64,000 nt of DNA from Nannocystis bainbridge (GTDB taxonomy: Bacteria; Myxococcota_A; Polyangia; Nannocystales; Nannocystaceae), in assembly GCF_028368995.1 (NCBI RefSeq), contig NZ_JAQNDL010000001.1, forward strand, positions 2,000,001 through 2,064,000. The letters run 5' to 3'. The notes beneath the pieces are model-generated. The model searched no databases. It was given only the letters and a program-made list of their open reading frames with translations, and was not told where the DNA came from. The position numbers and the translations under genes are program-made. Of this stretch, positions 55,218 to 64,000 are shown piece by piece (the first letter of the stretch is position 1; each line of letters starts with the position of its first letter).

Positions 55218-55871
55218 CTAGCAGGACGTGATGTTGCATGCGCACTGCCAGTCGAGCACGGCCGCCACGCATTCCGCGCCCCCAAGCGCGCAGCCCACGC
55301 CGAACGTGGTGAGGCACGTCGCCGCAGCCGCGCCGCAGACGAGCCCGAGTTGCAGCGTCGCCGCGGCACAATCCAACCACCGGCGCTGAACCTCCGCGCC
55401 TCCTTCGACCGCCTGGATGTCGGCGACCAGGGCCGCGAACAGCCGCCCCTGCGCGCCGCCGAGCGTGCTCTCGCGGAGCTGACCGCTCGCGTCGAACGTG
55501 AGGGTGCCGCTGTCCGGCGCGTTCATCTGCACGGCGACGCCGAGCAGCGCGCCGCTGTCGTCGTGGTCGACCTGGATCTGCAGCTCGACGATCACGCGAT
55601 CGTCGGCGTCCACGCCGGCGATCCGCACGTTCTCCTCGTCGTAGACGCTCCAGGACACCACGCCGTCCGTCAGCGCGAGCGTCTCCGGGGACGCGGGAAT
55701 CACCGCGTCCGGCTCCACACGCTGTTCGGCCGCTTCGATCTGCGTGGTCAGCAATTCGGCGGAGTTGCCCTGAATCGACGGACCCGGACTGTCGCAACCT
55801 CCGAGGATGGCGACGAACGCGAGCCCGATGGACGTGAAGCTGATTGAACGATGGATGGTATGGATTCCCAT
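55218..55871 (-). CDS. Secreted lipoprotein, unknown
   Basis: 217 residues. The signal peptide ends AILGGC. The mature part begins DSPGPSIQGNSAELL, has a beta-rich middle, and a C terminus with several cysteines in a small hydrophobic region (LQLGLVCGAAAATCLTTFGVGCALGGAECVAAVLDWQCACNITSC). GGAGG lies about 10 nt before the ATG. It is 119 bp downstream of a Ser/Thr kinase gene on the same strand. Family not recognised. Confidence 0.7.
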   Translation of the reverse strand: MGIHTIHRSISFTSIGLAFVAILGGCDSPGPSIQGNSAELLTTQIEAAEQRVEPDAVIPASPETLALTDGVVSWSVYDEENVRIAGVDADDRVIVELQIQVDHDDSGALLGVAVQMNAPDSGTLTFDASGQLRESTLGGAQGRLFAALVADIQAVEGGAEVQRRWLDCAAATLQLGLVCGAAAATCLTTFGVGCALGGAECVAAVLDWQCACNITSC

Positions 55872-55990
55872 GACTGCTTTTCCTCCCGCTCGCGGAGTGG
55901 GGCGGAGAGCAGAAATCGTTCGTGGGAGACCAGACTTTGCACGATAAGTATCGTGCAAGGAGCCTCGCGCGCCGGCTCCTGCGGCGATGT

Positions 55991-57814
55991 TCACTCGCTA
56001 TCGGCGGCGACCTGCGGGGCCACGATCGTCGACTGCAGGACCTCCGTCGACTCGCACTTGCCGGGGATCAGCGCGTAGCAGGCGACGAGCGCCAGGAGCA
56101 CCATCGCGGGAGCCGCCTTGATCTGACGGCTCCGCAGCTCCCTCGCGTACGAGCGCGCCGCGAACACCTCGGCGATCAACTCCTGCTGGATGAGCTTCAG
56201 CTCGGCGAGGAACATGCGCGCCGGCCCTGCCCCGCGCTCGGTGCGGTCGATGACGAAGCTGCCCGGGAGCCCCCGGACCATGGCGCGTAGGATCACGAGC
56301 ATCATCTCGTCGCGGAAGAACGGCTCGCGGATGCTGTTGCGCCGGTTCGCGTAGTTGTCGCGCCTGCAGACGGCGCGGATCTCGAGTCCGCACGGCTGAT
56401 CCTGGATCGCGCCGGCGAAGTTGCCGAGCGCCTCGACCTGGTCGTGCCGCCCTGTCAGGATGTAATGGAAGGTCGCGCCGAGGGCGTACACGTCGTGCGC
56501 TTCGCCCAGCGGGCGGACGATCTCGAGGTGCCGCGGCAGATGCTTCGGCGCGTTGCCCTCGAAGTAGGCATGGCCATCCTCGATCCTGGCGATCGTGAGG
56601 TCGTGCGCGTGCACCCGATCGTGCTTGTCGGCGATGATGTCACCGACGCGGATCGACGCCGGCGACTGCGCCAGGCCGGCCGGGATCCGGAACCGGCGCT
56701 GTGCGTGATCGAACTCCAGGCCGGTGCCGATCGACTGTCGACGGTAGCGCGCCTCCGGTGACAGGTACGGCAGTTTGGTCGCTGCGATGTTGGTGTCGGC
56801 GTCCTCGTACCACGACCGGGTCAGCTTCTCCTTGTCCGCGAGCCCGAAGTCGATCACGCGGATCTCGGTCGACTGGTTGGCGGCGTGGTCCAGCAGGGCG
56901 GCCACGTCGTCGACGCCGGAGACATCGTCGGCGAGCGTGCCGGCCGGCCGCTGATGCACCATGATGTTGTCGGGCGCCAGGTCCTTGTGGACCACCTGCA
57001 TCCGTTCGTGTAACCACGCGACGGTCTCCCCGATCTGGACCATCAGGTTGACCTTGGCGAGCAGGCTGACCCTCTGCGCGAGCGCCCGCTGCCGCTTGCG
57101 CGGGTGAAGCAGACCGAGGAGCTCGAGCCCCGGATCCAGCCATGCGGCCGGGAGCGCGCCCCGTTCGCCGTAATCGATGCACGCCGCATACTCGGCGAGG
57201 TTGCTCTCGAGCACCTCCATGATCATCACTTCGCGCAGCGCGAAGTTGATCACGGAGCCCGTGTTGGCGTATGGGTCCATCTCCCGCGAGCAGCACGGCT
57301 TGGTCCGCCTGCCGGTCAGCTCGCCGCCGCGCTCGGGCACGAACTCGGCGCTGAGCTCGTAGTCGCAGGCGTTGCAGCGCAGCACGGGATAGAGGCGACC
57401 CTTGAGGTCGATGCGCTCGACCGGGACCCCGCAGCCGTTCGGGCAGGTCGGGTGGTAGAGCGTCCCGCAGCCGCACAGCACCAGCGGGCCGAGCAGCAGC
57501 ACGTCGAGCAGCGGGGTGATGCCTGGGGCGCGGTTACCGGTGAATTCGCGGTTGAGCGTGACCTCCTGGCTGAACAGCCGCTCGTCCTGGTACCCGGCGT
57601 TGTCGTGGAGCACCTTGAACGCGACCCTCCGCGACGGCTGCCCGGCGATCAACTGATGAGCCGCAAAGACCTTGGCGAAGCGCCCCGCGCCCAGCAGGCG
57701 CGGCCGAGCCATGCCCTCCTCGACGACCTGCTCGAGATCGTACTGCACCTGCGACGACAGGACGATCCGACTGCGCTGAAACGTGATGTCCGAGTTGAGC
57801 TGTGGGTTCTCCAT
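55991..57814 (-). CDS. Ser/Thr protein kinase with Cys-rich insert and C-terminal membrane helix
   Basis: 607 residues. Kinase landmarks: glycine loop LLGAGRFAKVF (about 41-51), VAF-Lys in the VAIK position, catalytic loop HKDLAPDNIM, IDFGLAD and the activation-segment end YLSPEAR. Between strands beta4 and beta5 there is an insert of about 70 residues with cysteine pairs (CGCG, CPNGCG, CNAC and a CC further on), probably a zinc-binding module. A second insertion with beta strands follows the activation segment, and a membrane helix (MVLLALVACYALIPG) lies near the C terminus with a short tail outside. GGGGAGA precedes the ATG. It probably follows the 57857 kinase in one operon (42-bp gap). 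Confidence 0.88.
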   Translation of the reverse strand: MENPQLNSDITFQRSRIVLSSQVQYDLEQVVEEGMARPRLLGAGRFAKVFAAHQLIAGQPSRRVAFKVLHDNAGYQDERLFSQEVTLNREFTGNRAPGITPLLDVLLLGPLVLCGCGTLYHPTCPNGCGVPVERIDLKGRLYPVLRCNACDYELSAEFVPERGGELTGRRTKPCCSREMDPYANTGSVINFALREVMIMEVLESNLAEYAACIDYGERGALPAAWLDPGLELLGLLHPRKRQRALAQRVSLLAKVNLMVQIGETVAWLHERMQVVHKDLAPDNIMVHQRPAGTLADDVSGVDDVAALLDHAANQSTEIRVIDFGLADKEKLTRSWYEDADTNIAATKLPYLSPEARYRRQSIGTGLEFDHAQRRFRIPAGLAQSPASIRVGDIIADKHDRVHAHDLTIARIEDGHAYFEGNAPKHLPRHLEIVRPLGEAHDVYALGATFHYILTGRHDQVEALGNFAGAIQDQPCGLEIRAVCRRDNYANRRNSIREPFFRDEMMLVILRAMVRGLPGSFVIDRTERGAGPARMFLAELKLIQQELIAEVFAARSYARELRSRQIKAAPAMVLLALVACYALIPGKCESTEVLQSTIVAPQVAADSE

Positions 57815-57856
57815 GCCATCTCCCCCGGCGGAGCCGACATGCCATTCCTGCTGCCG

Positions 57857-59386
57857 TCACTGCCATATGCGGATGCACTCGATGTGGGTCAAACCGGTGT
57901 CGTCGCGGGCGGTCAGCACCGCGAGCAGCAGCACGTCGCCGACCGTCGAAATCGTCACGGGTACGTCGGTCGGTCGCGCGGCGGTCGTCCGCCCGGCGCG
58001 CCGACCGATCGTGTAGTGGACCTGGCGGATCGCGCCTTTGCGGTGGCCGACGTCGAAGGTGTGAGGCAGCGACGATTCCGTCAACAGCAGCGACTCGAGC
58101 CGAGTCTGAGGCTGGTGGGCGTCAACATACAGGGCCGCGCGCGTGCCGGCCTGCGCGGGGCCGTCGCTGTTACAGGTGATCCGCAGCGCGTGACCGACAT
58201 AGTCGATCAGAAGCGGCGCCGGCAACAGCGACGGCACCCGCGCGAGCGCGGCGCCGTGATCGCCGCGCTCGCGCGAATTGAGGTCAGTCGTGTACATCAC
58301 CGCCGCGCGACCGTCGGGCAGCAGCACCTCGCGCTCACGCTCGTCGCCGATATCGAGGACCATCGGCGTCGGCTCGAACTTGCGGGTCTCAGCTGACGAG
58401 TCGGGCACCGGCCGTGCCTGCGGACCGGTCGGCAGGCCGAGATCGACCGCCTCGCGCGGCGGCGGCGGCTCGAGCGAGATCGCGTTCCTGCGGAAGTACT
58501 CGGCGATCTGTGCCGGCTCACCGACGCCGCCGTCGCGCGCCGCCTGCCACAGCGCATCGGCGAGGGTGGCGATCGAGACGAAGCGCCCGCGCGGCTCGAG
58601 CGACAACGCCGCCGTCACGACCTCGTCGAGCCGCGGGCCAACGCCTTCGCACTGCATCGACAGCGGCGGCGCCACGCCGCGGAACATGCTGCGCCGGAAC
58701 GGGTGGGCGCCGGTACACAATTCGTAGAACACCAGCGCGCACGAGTAGATGTCGCAGCGGCGATCGAGCGGGCCGCCCTCGAGCTGTTCGGGGGCCATGT
58801 ACGCTGGGGTCCCGCGGACCGCCGCCGGGTCCGTCAGGATCTTGCGGATGTCGGCCCGTGCGATCCCGAAGTCGATCACCTTGACCCGACCGTCGCAGTC
58901 GCACATCAGGTTCGACAGCGACACGTCGCGGTGGATCAAGTTGAGCGGCTGCCCGTCGCGCCGCAGCTCGTGCGCGGCGTGCAGGCCGTCGCAAGCCTGG
59001 GCGATCAACGCCGCCGCGACCGGCAGCGGCAGCGCCGCGCCGTTCACCCGCTGCAGGATCGTCGCCAGGCTGACCCCACGCACCTGCTCGAGCGCGATGA
59101 ATACCCGCCCGAGGTGCTCGCCGACTTCGAATACGGTGATCACGTTCGGGTGACCGATCAGCGCCGTCATCTGCGCTTCGTCGATCAATAACAGGCGCTG
59201 CTCGACGCGCGCCGACTTGTCGGCGTGGATCAGCTTGAGCACCACGTTGCGCCGAAACCCGCCCGGGCCCGTCTGCTCGGCGAGATATACCGACCCCATG
59301 CCTCCCTGCCCGAGGAGGCCGAAGATGCGATACTTACCGAACGCCCGCAGCGGTCCCGAAGGCGGCAGCCGAGCTTCCGGTGGCAT
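57857..59386 (-). CDS. Ser/Thr protein kinase, cytoplasmic
   Basis: 509 residues. Complete Hanks-type domain: YRIFGLLGQGGMGSVYLAE (glycine loop), VVLKLI (Lys), HRDVSLSNLM (catalytic loop), KVIDFGIA (DFG) and GTPAYMAPEQ (APE). After the kinase domain (about 18-290) there is a Pro-rich linker and a 190-residue beta-rich C-terminal domain I do not recognise; no membrane helix is seen. The ATG at 59386 is chosen (AAAGAG upstream); an in-frame ATG at 59473 would add 29 residues. It is divergent from a sigma factor gene. Confidence 0.88.
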   Translation of the reverse strand: MPPEARLPPSGPLRAFGKYRIFGLLGQGGMGSVYLAEQTGPGGFRRNVVLKLIHADKSARVEQRLLLIDEAQMTALIGHPNVITVFEVGEHLGRVFIALEQVRGVSLATILQRVNGAALPLPVAAALIAQACDGLHAAHELRRDGQPLNLIHRDVSLSNLMCDCDGRVKVIDFGIARADIRKILTDPAAVRGTPAYMAPEQLEGGPLDRRCDIYSCALVFYELCTGAHPFRRSMFRGVAPPLSMQCEGVGPRLDEVVTAALSLEPRGRFVSIATLADALWQAARDGGVGEPAQIAEYFRRNAISLEPPPPREAVDLGLPTGPQARPVPDSSAETRKFEPTPMVLDIGDEREREVLLPDGRAAVMYTTDLNSRERGDHGAALARVPSLLPAPLLIDYVGHALRITCNSDGPAQAGTRAALYVDAHQPQTRLESLLLTESSLPHTFDVGHRKGAIRQVHYTIGRRAGRTTAARPTDVPVTISTVGDVLLLAVLTARDDTGLTHIECIRIWQ

Positions 59387-59761
59387 GGAAGCTCTTTGGC
59401 CCGACAGCGCACCACCGGCAAGGCGGCCCTTCTCACAGTTTCGTTCGTCGAGCCCGAACGATGTGTACGACATCGATCCCGTCGTTCGTCGTTCCGGCCC
59501 CGAATTCGGCCGAGGGCGGGACCTCCGACCGTTAGAGAACGGCTCGCGCCTGCGTGCGACGATGCGGCATGCACCACGGGCAGTTTCAGGCGGTTCATCG
59601 CAGTCCTCTCGTCCTCGCCGAGTGGGGCTCGCGTTCGTGTTCGATCGCCGGGCGTCGGGCGAGCGTGATCCAGAGCAACGCGCCGCCCCGCCCCGCTGTC
59701 GTGTCCCGACCGTCGTTGCCCGGCTGGACCCCGGTGCTACGGATCGGTCGAGGTACCAGCG
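59387..59761. other. Divergent region between kinase and sigma factor
   Basis: 375 bp. It includes repeated TCGTTCGTCG motifs at about 59441-59492. It should contain promoters for the kinase operon and the sigma factor, and may include a 5' extension of the kinase gene. No other gene recognised. Confidence 0.4.
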
Positions 59762-60415
59762 ATGGATGTCCACCGCTCGAACGACAGCGATCACGAGCTA
59801 CTGTGCGCCTGGCAGGTCGGAGACCGGCGCGCGGGCGATCTGTTCATCCGTCACCACGCCCCGTCACTCGCGCGATTCTTCCGCAACAAGCTGACCACCC
59901 CCGCCGACTCGCACGACCTCGTGCAGGAGACCTTCCTCGCCCTACAGCGCACCGCCGGGCGTGCGGGTCCCGCGGTCACGACCTCCGTGCGCGCCTACCT
60001 GTTCTCGATCGCGCGTCGCGTGCTGTGCGCCCACCTGCGCAAGAAATATAAGCGCTCCAGTGAAGCGCTCGACTTCGGCTCGGTATGCGTCAAGCAGCTC
60101 GATCCGACATCGATGAGCGCGCTGCTGATGCGACGCCGCGAGCTCCGGGTCTTCGTCGAGGCGCTGCGGGCGATCCCACTCGACGATCAGGTGCTGCTCG
60201 AGGCCAAGTACTTCGACGCGATGTCCGTCCGCGAGATCGGCGTACTGCTGGCGCTCCCCGAGTCGGTCGTCCCCGGCCGTCTACAGCGCGCAAAGGGACG
60301 ACTGCGGCAGAAGATCGAGGAAGTGTCGGTGCAGTTGCACGGGATGGCGCCGCCCGAGGTCGGAGACGACGCACTCGACCTTTGGGCGCAGGAGATCCGC
60401 GCGCGGATCGAGTGA
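59762..60415 (+). CDS. RNA polymerase sigma factor, ECF-type
   Basis: 217 residues. Region 2 (about 12-85) has HELLCAWQVGDRRAGDLFIRHHAPSLARFFRNKL, DLVQETFLALQ and VRAYLFSIARRVLCAHLRKK. Region 4 (about 135-190) has IPLDDQVLLEAKYFDAMSVREIGVLLALPESVVPGRLQRAKGRLRQKI, the helix-turn-helix that reads the -35 box. There is no region 1 or 3, as in ECF sigma factors. No anti-sigma factor is adjacent; instead two Ser/Thr kinases lie across the divergent promoter, an arrangement that suggests kinase control, as known for some ECF groups. Confidence 0.87.
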   Translation: MDVHRSNDSDHELLCAWQVGDRRAGDLFIRHHAPSLARFFRNKLTTPADSHDLVQETFLALQRTAGRAGPAVTTSVRAYLFSIARRVLCAHLRKKYKRSSEALDFGSVCVKQLDPTSMSALLMRRRELRVFVEALRAIPLDDQVLLEAKYFDAMSVREIGVLLALPESVVPGRLQRAKGRLRQKIEEVSVQLHGMAPPEVGDDALDLWAQEIRARIE

Positions 60416-60642
60416 CGTCCTGTCGAAAGGCGTGCGGAAGCGAGGCCCTCCGCCAATGACTTCGGGCAACCATGCTCGCGCAGCGCGCCCTCGTCCTCTT
60501 GGCGTGCTCTCCCGAGCTTTGACGCGCAGCTCCATCCTCCGCGAGGAACACCGCCCATCTCCGAAAATCGGCTCGTGCCATCGCGAAGTTGAGCGAGCCG
60601 GTTCGGCGGAGCACCAGCTCCGCGCCGTGTTCGCGGCTGCGC

Positions 60643-61182
60643 TCAGGTCGAGACCTGGCGGAGCAGATCGCCATGCGGTGCGTCGCCATCGCTGCGAATC
60701 ACGGCGAGCGCCGCCTCATGCGCGAGCAGCCATTGCTTGGCCGCGAGGCCGCCGGCGTAGCCTGTCAGCGCGCCGCCGGTGCCGACGACGCGGTGACACG
60801 GCAGCACGATCGACAGCGGATTGCGGCCGTTCGCGGCCCCGACGGCGCGCACCGCCCGGGGGTTGCCGATCGCGCGAGCGAGGTCTGCGTAAGTACGCTG
60901 CTCGCCGAAGCCGATGTCGGCGAGCGCCTGCCAGACGGCCCGCTGGAAGGCGGTGCCGCGTGGATCGAGCACCATGGTGAATCCGCGGCGACGGCCGGCG
61001 AAGTACTCGTCGAGCTCACGCGCGGCGACATCGAGGACCGGGTGGCGCGCCGCCTCCTCGCCGGCGTGCGCGGGCGTGGGGTGGTGATCGGGGAAGTAGA
61101 TGCCGACGAGGGCGAGGTCGCTGGCGACGAGGCGCAGCGGGCCGAGCGGCGAGGACAGCGAGCGCTGGACGAGGCGGGTCAT
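60643..61182 (-). CDS. ogt: Methylated-DNA--[protein]-cysteine S-methyltransferase
   Basis: 179 residues. Suicide repair protein that takes the methyl group from O6-methylguanine onto the Cys of the PCHR motif (C129). Other conserved blocks are GTAFQRAVWQALADIGFGEQRTYADLARAIGNPRAVRAVG and NPLSIVLPCHRVVGTGGALTGYAGGLAAKQWLL. Length matches Ogt. It starts 3 bp after the stop of the Ada-AlkA gene, so both are made from one transcript for alkylation repair. It converges on the sigma factor gene. Confidence 0.93.
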   Translation of the reverse strand: MTRLVQRSLSSPLGPLRLVASDLALVGIYFPDHHPTPAHAGEEAARHPVLDVAARELDEYFAGRRRGFTMVLDPRGTAFQRAVWQALADIGFGEQRTYADLARAIGNPRAVRAVGAANGRNPLSIVLPCHRVVGTGGALTGYAGGLAAKQWLLAHEAALAVIRSDGDAPHGDLLRQVST

Positions 61183-61185
61183 GGG

Positions 61186-62637
61186 TCATCCTCCGAAGGA
61201 CGCGGCGGTCCACAGGTGCAGCACGCCGTAGGCGCGCCAGGGTCGCCAGGCGGCCGTGCGGGCCTCGGCGGCGCGGGTGGTCGTGACTTCGAGCGCGCGG
61301 CGGACGACGAGGTCGCCGCCGGGGAAGCCGTCGGGCCAGCGGAGCGACCGCATGGCGATGTACTGCCCGGTCCACGGCCCGATCCCCGGCAGCGCCTCGA
61401 GCGCGGCCACGGTCCGCTCCGGATCTGCCCCGATGGACAGGTCGACGCGGCCGTCCGCAACAGCGGCCGCGAGCGCGACGACGGTGCGGGCGCGTTGCTC
61501 GGGCAGGCCGATCGCTCGCACGTCGGCGAGCGCGGCGCCAGCGAGCGCGTCGGGCAGCGGGAACGCGGCGCTCAAGCCCGGCGGCAGCGTCTTCGACACA
61601 GGCCGACCGAAGCGGGCGACGAGCCGCGCGCACAGGGTGGTCGCGGCGCGCACGGAGACTTGCTGGCCGAGCACGGCGCGCACGGCCAGCTCGAAGCCGT
61701 CGAAGGCGCCCGGAACGCGCAGGCCGGGGCGCGCCACGACGCTGTCCCGAAGGACAGGATCGCCGCGGAGGTGATCGGCGATTGCGACGGGGTGGGCGTC
61801 GAGATCGAAGAGTCCGCGCAGGCGGGCGACGATCGGCATCAGCTGCGGGGCGAGCTCGGGCGCGAGGCGCACGCGCAGCGCCGGGCGGGCAGGATCGGCC
61901 TGGACGCTGAGCCAGCCGACGCAGTCGCCGAGCGCAACGACGCGGGCGTAGCCGTGGTCGTCGACACGCTCGACACCGGCGACCTCGCGCCCGCGCAAAA
62001 ACCCGAGCAATGCGGGCCAGTCGAGCGGCGGCCGGTAGTCGAGACGCAGCTCGATCGCGTCACCGGTAGCGACATCGCCGCCCTCGCGCCGCAGCGCCGA
62101 CGGCGGCCGGCCGAAGCGCTGCTGCACCAGCGCGTTGAAGCGGCGCACGCTGGCGAACCCGGCCGCATACGCGACCTCCGCGAGCGGCAGCGCGGTGTCC
62201 TGCAGGAGCTGCTTGGCCAGCGCAAGGCGCCGCGTCTGCGCCAGCTCGACCGGGGTGGCGCCGAGCTCCGCCTCGAGCGCGCGCCGCAGATGACGCGCGC
62301 TGACGCCGAGCCTCGCGGCGAGCGCGTCGACCGAGCCGTCGTTGAGGTCGCCGGCGTCGATGCGCGCCAGGGCGGCGGTCGCCAGCCGCGACAGCGAGTC
62401 GATCGCGGCGCGCCCCGGCGCGAGCTCCGGCCGGCAGCGGAAGCAGGCGCGAAACCCCGCACGCTCGGCCTCGGCGGCGCGGCGGAAGAACTCACAGCGG
62501 CCCCGCCCTGGCGTGCGCGCGGGACACACGGGGCGGCAGTAGATGCCGGTGGTCGTCACGCCGACGAAGAAGACGCCGTCAAAGCGGCGGTCGCGGGCGC
62601 AGAGCGCGTCGAAGCAGGCGTCGGGGTCGAGCTGCAC
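61186..62637 (-). CDS. Ada-AlkA fusion: methyl-sensing regulator and 3-methyladenine DNA glycosylase
   Basis: 483 residues in three parts. The Ada N-terminal zinc domain has the four cysteines C34, C38, C65 and C68 (GIYCRPVCPAR and FRACFRCRPE); one of them accepts methyl from phosphotriesters in Ada. An AraC-type helix-turn-helix pair (about 75-180) holds LAARLGVSARHLRRALEAELG and VAYAAGFASVRRFNALVQQRFG. An AlkA glycosylase (about 195-483) has GQQVSVRAATTL, the HhH motif LPGIGPWTGQYIAMR and the catalytic Asp in FPGGDLVV. It combines sensing, gene control and base removal. GTG start at 62637. It carries a hairpin-family copy in frame (61743-61756). Confidence 0.92.
   Translation of the reverse strand: MQLDPDACFDALCARDRRFDGVFFVGVTTTGIYCRPVCPARTPGRGRCEFFRRAAEAERAGFRACFRCRPELAPGRAAIDSLSRLATAALARIDAGDLNDGSVDALAARLGVSARHLRRALEAELGATPVELAQTRRLALAKQLLQDTALPLAEVAYAAGFASVRRFNALVQQRFGRPPSALRREGGDVATGDAIELRLDYRPPLDWPALLGFLRGREVAGVERVDDHGYARVVALGDCVGWLSVQADPARPALRVRLAPELAPQLMPIVARLRGLFDLDAHPVAIADHLRGDPVLRDSVVARPGLRVPGAFDGFELAVRAVLGQQVSVRAATTLCARLVARFGRPVSKTLPPGLSAAFPLPDALAGAALADVRAIGLPEQRARTVVALAAAVADGRVDLSIGADPERTVAALEALPGIGPWTGQYIAMRSLRWPDGFPGGDLVVRRALEVTTTRAAEARTAAWRPWRAYGVLHLWTAASFGG
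61743..61756. repeat. Hairpin-family copy inside the Ada-AlkA gene
   Basis: TGTCC-CGAA-GGACA, perfect 5-bp arms. On the coding (minus) strand the loop is TTCG, and the element encodes PVLRDS at the inter-domain part of AlkA. Confidence 0.6.
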
Positions 62638-62811
62638 ACGATCGATCTAGCTCGGCGTCCCGCGGTCGTCTCGCCGTTTTCGGACGCCGCCGCGACAACG
62701 CCGCAGACGCGCTCGCAGCCAGGTGAAAGCCGAACCGCCACGCCGTGGGCGACCAGCCGCGCCGTGACGCGCCCGGGCTCGCGGCGCCGCCAGGCACCGC
62801 TCCGGACCCAA

Positions 62812-62841
62812 ATAAAAAAGCCCCCTTCTTACGAAGGGGGC
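62812..62841 (-). terminator. Intrinsic terminator of the rRNA operon
   Basis: On the minus strand: GCCCCCTTC-GTAA-GAAGGGGGC followed by six T. A perfect stem and T run directly after 5S rRNA, the best intrinsic terminator in the window. Confidence 0.93.
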
Positions 62842-62846
62842 ATAGC

Positions 62847-62962
62847 GCTGGCGGCGTCCTACTCTCCCACAGGGTCGCCCCTGCAGTACCATCGGCGCTG
62901 GAAGTCTTAACGACCGAGTTCGGGATGGGATCGGGTGTGGCCCTTCCGCTATAGCCACCAGC
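62847..62962 (-). rRNA. rrf: 5S ribosomal RNA
   Basis: About 116 nt. The terminal helix GCTGGTGGC / GCCGCCAGC pairs over 9 bp. The conserved 5S segments CCACACCCGATCCCATCCCG, AACTCGGTCGTTAAG and the GGAGAGTAGGACG region are present. The ends are set by the helix and may be off by 1-2 nt. Confidence 0.95.
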
Positions 62963-63133
62963 AAAAACTTGACGACGAGCGGCGAGGAGAGTCGTGGCAG
63001 AGCCACCGAATCAGCCTCGCAAGAGATCGTAGTACGCTGTGTACAGGGCTCCATCTCGGAGCGGGCCATTTGGCCGTTGTGCGTGTATCGCTCGGAACCT
63101 CGGACTGCAAACCGCCACACGGGACGGTGCCCA
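62963..63133 (-). other. 23S-5S spacer
   Basis: 171 bp between 23S and 5S rRNA with no tRNA gene seen. It is part of the rRNA transcript and probably contains processing sites. Confidence 0.7.

Positions 63134-64000
<867 letters not shown>

Overview
The window is high-GC (roughly 70% or more) Gram-negative DNA and reads as a myxobacterial chromosome, most likely close to Nannocystis or its relatives. The evidence is the many secreted lipoproteins with long Thr/Ser/Gly low-complexity linkers after the lipobox, a myxobacterial-type Cys-rich repeat (positions 28971-30338), several Ser/Thr protein kinases, an ECF-like sigma factor, and FHA-DUF4123 and VgrG proteins. The genus is an inference, because no database was searched.

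Layout. 1-4.2 kb is housekeeping: partial recN, nadK and a response regulator with a degenerate GGDEF domain (minus strand), then rplM-rpsI (plus) ending in a perfect hairpin. 4.2-4.8 kb is non-coding tandem repeats. 4.8-9 kb has an RRM RNA-binding protein divergent from a type I methyltransferase/specificity pair (hsdM-hsdS) without hsdR. 9-34 kb is mostly secreted or lipoprotein genes: beta-propeller-like proteins, Cys-rich proteins, a PhoX-like phosphatase with a collagen-like stalk next to a diheme cytochrome, a vWA protein, a pectinacetylesterase-like hydrolase, a Tat-exported flavin amine oxidase and a phospholipase D. An ArsR-SRPBCC module and a PTH2-like protein lie between them.

34.5-40.7 kb is a plus-strand type VI secretion (T6SS) cargo operon: vgrG, a PAAR protein fused to a metal-dependent amidohydrolase, a propeller-like protein, and an FHA-DUF4123 protein. 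The last three genes overlap by 4 bp at each junction, which suggests one delivery unit. 41-43 kb is an oxidoreductase/TetR divergent pair with two clear operators. 43-47.4 kb holds two DUF2589-type genes, a zinc ribbon, an unknown protein and a probable ADP-ribosyltransferase. 47.7-49.3 kb is a PA14-GH43 lipoprotein. 49.5-52.3 kb is a second tightly overlapping three-gene operon that looks like secreted-effector cargo. 52.5-55.9 kb has lipoproteins, a lipase-like hydrolase and a SIMPL protein. 56-60.4 kb has two Ser/Thr kinases, one with a cysteine-rich insert, divergent from a sigma factor. 60.6-62.6 kb is alkylation repair (ogt and an Ada-AlkA fusion). 62.8-64 kb is the 3' end of an rRNA operon on the minus strand: partial 23S, spacer, 5S and an intrinsic terminator.

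The most striking unexplained feature is a family of short hairpins with stem (A)TGTCC / GGACA(T) and a 4-nt loop, often TTCG or CGAA. More than a dozen good copies are scattered across the window, mostly just downstream of stop codons and in a few cases inside genes. A second theme is several genes whose sigma70-type -10 box lies only 6-10 nt from the start codon, predicting leaderless or nearly leaderless mRNAs.
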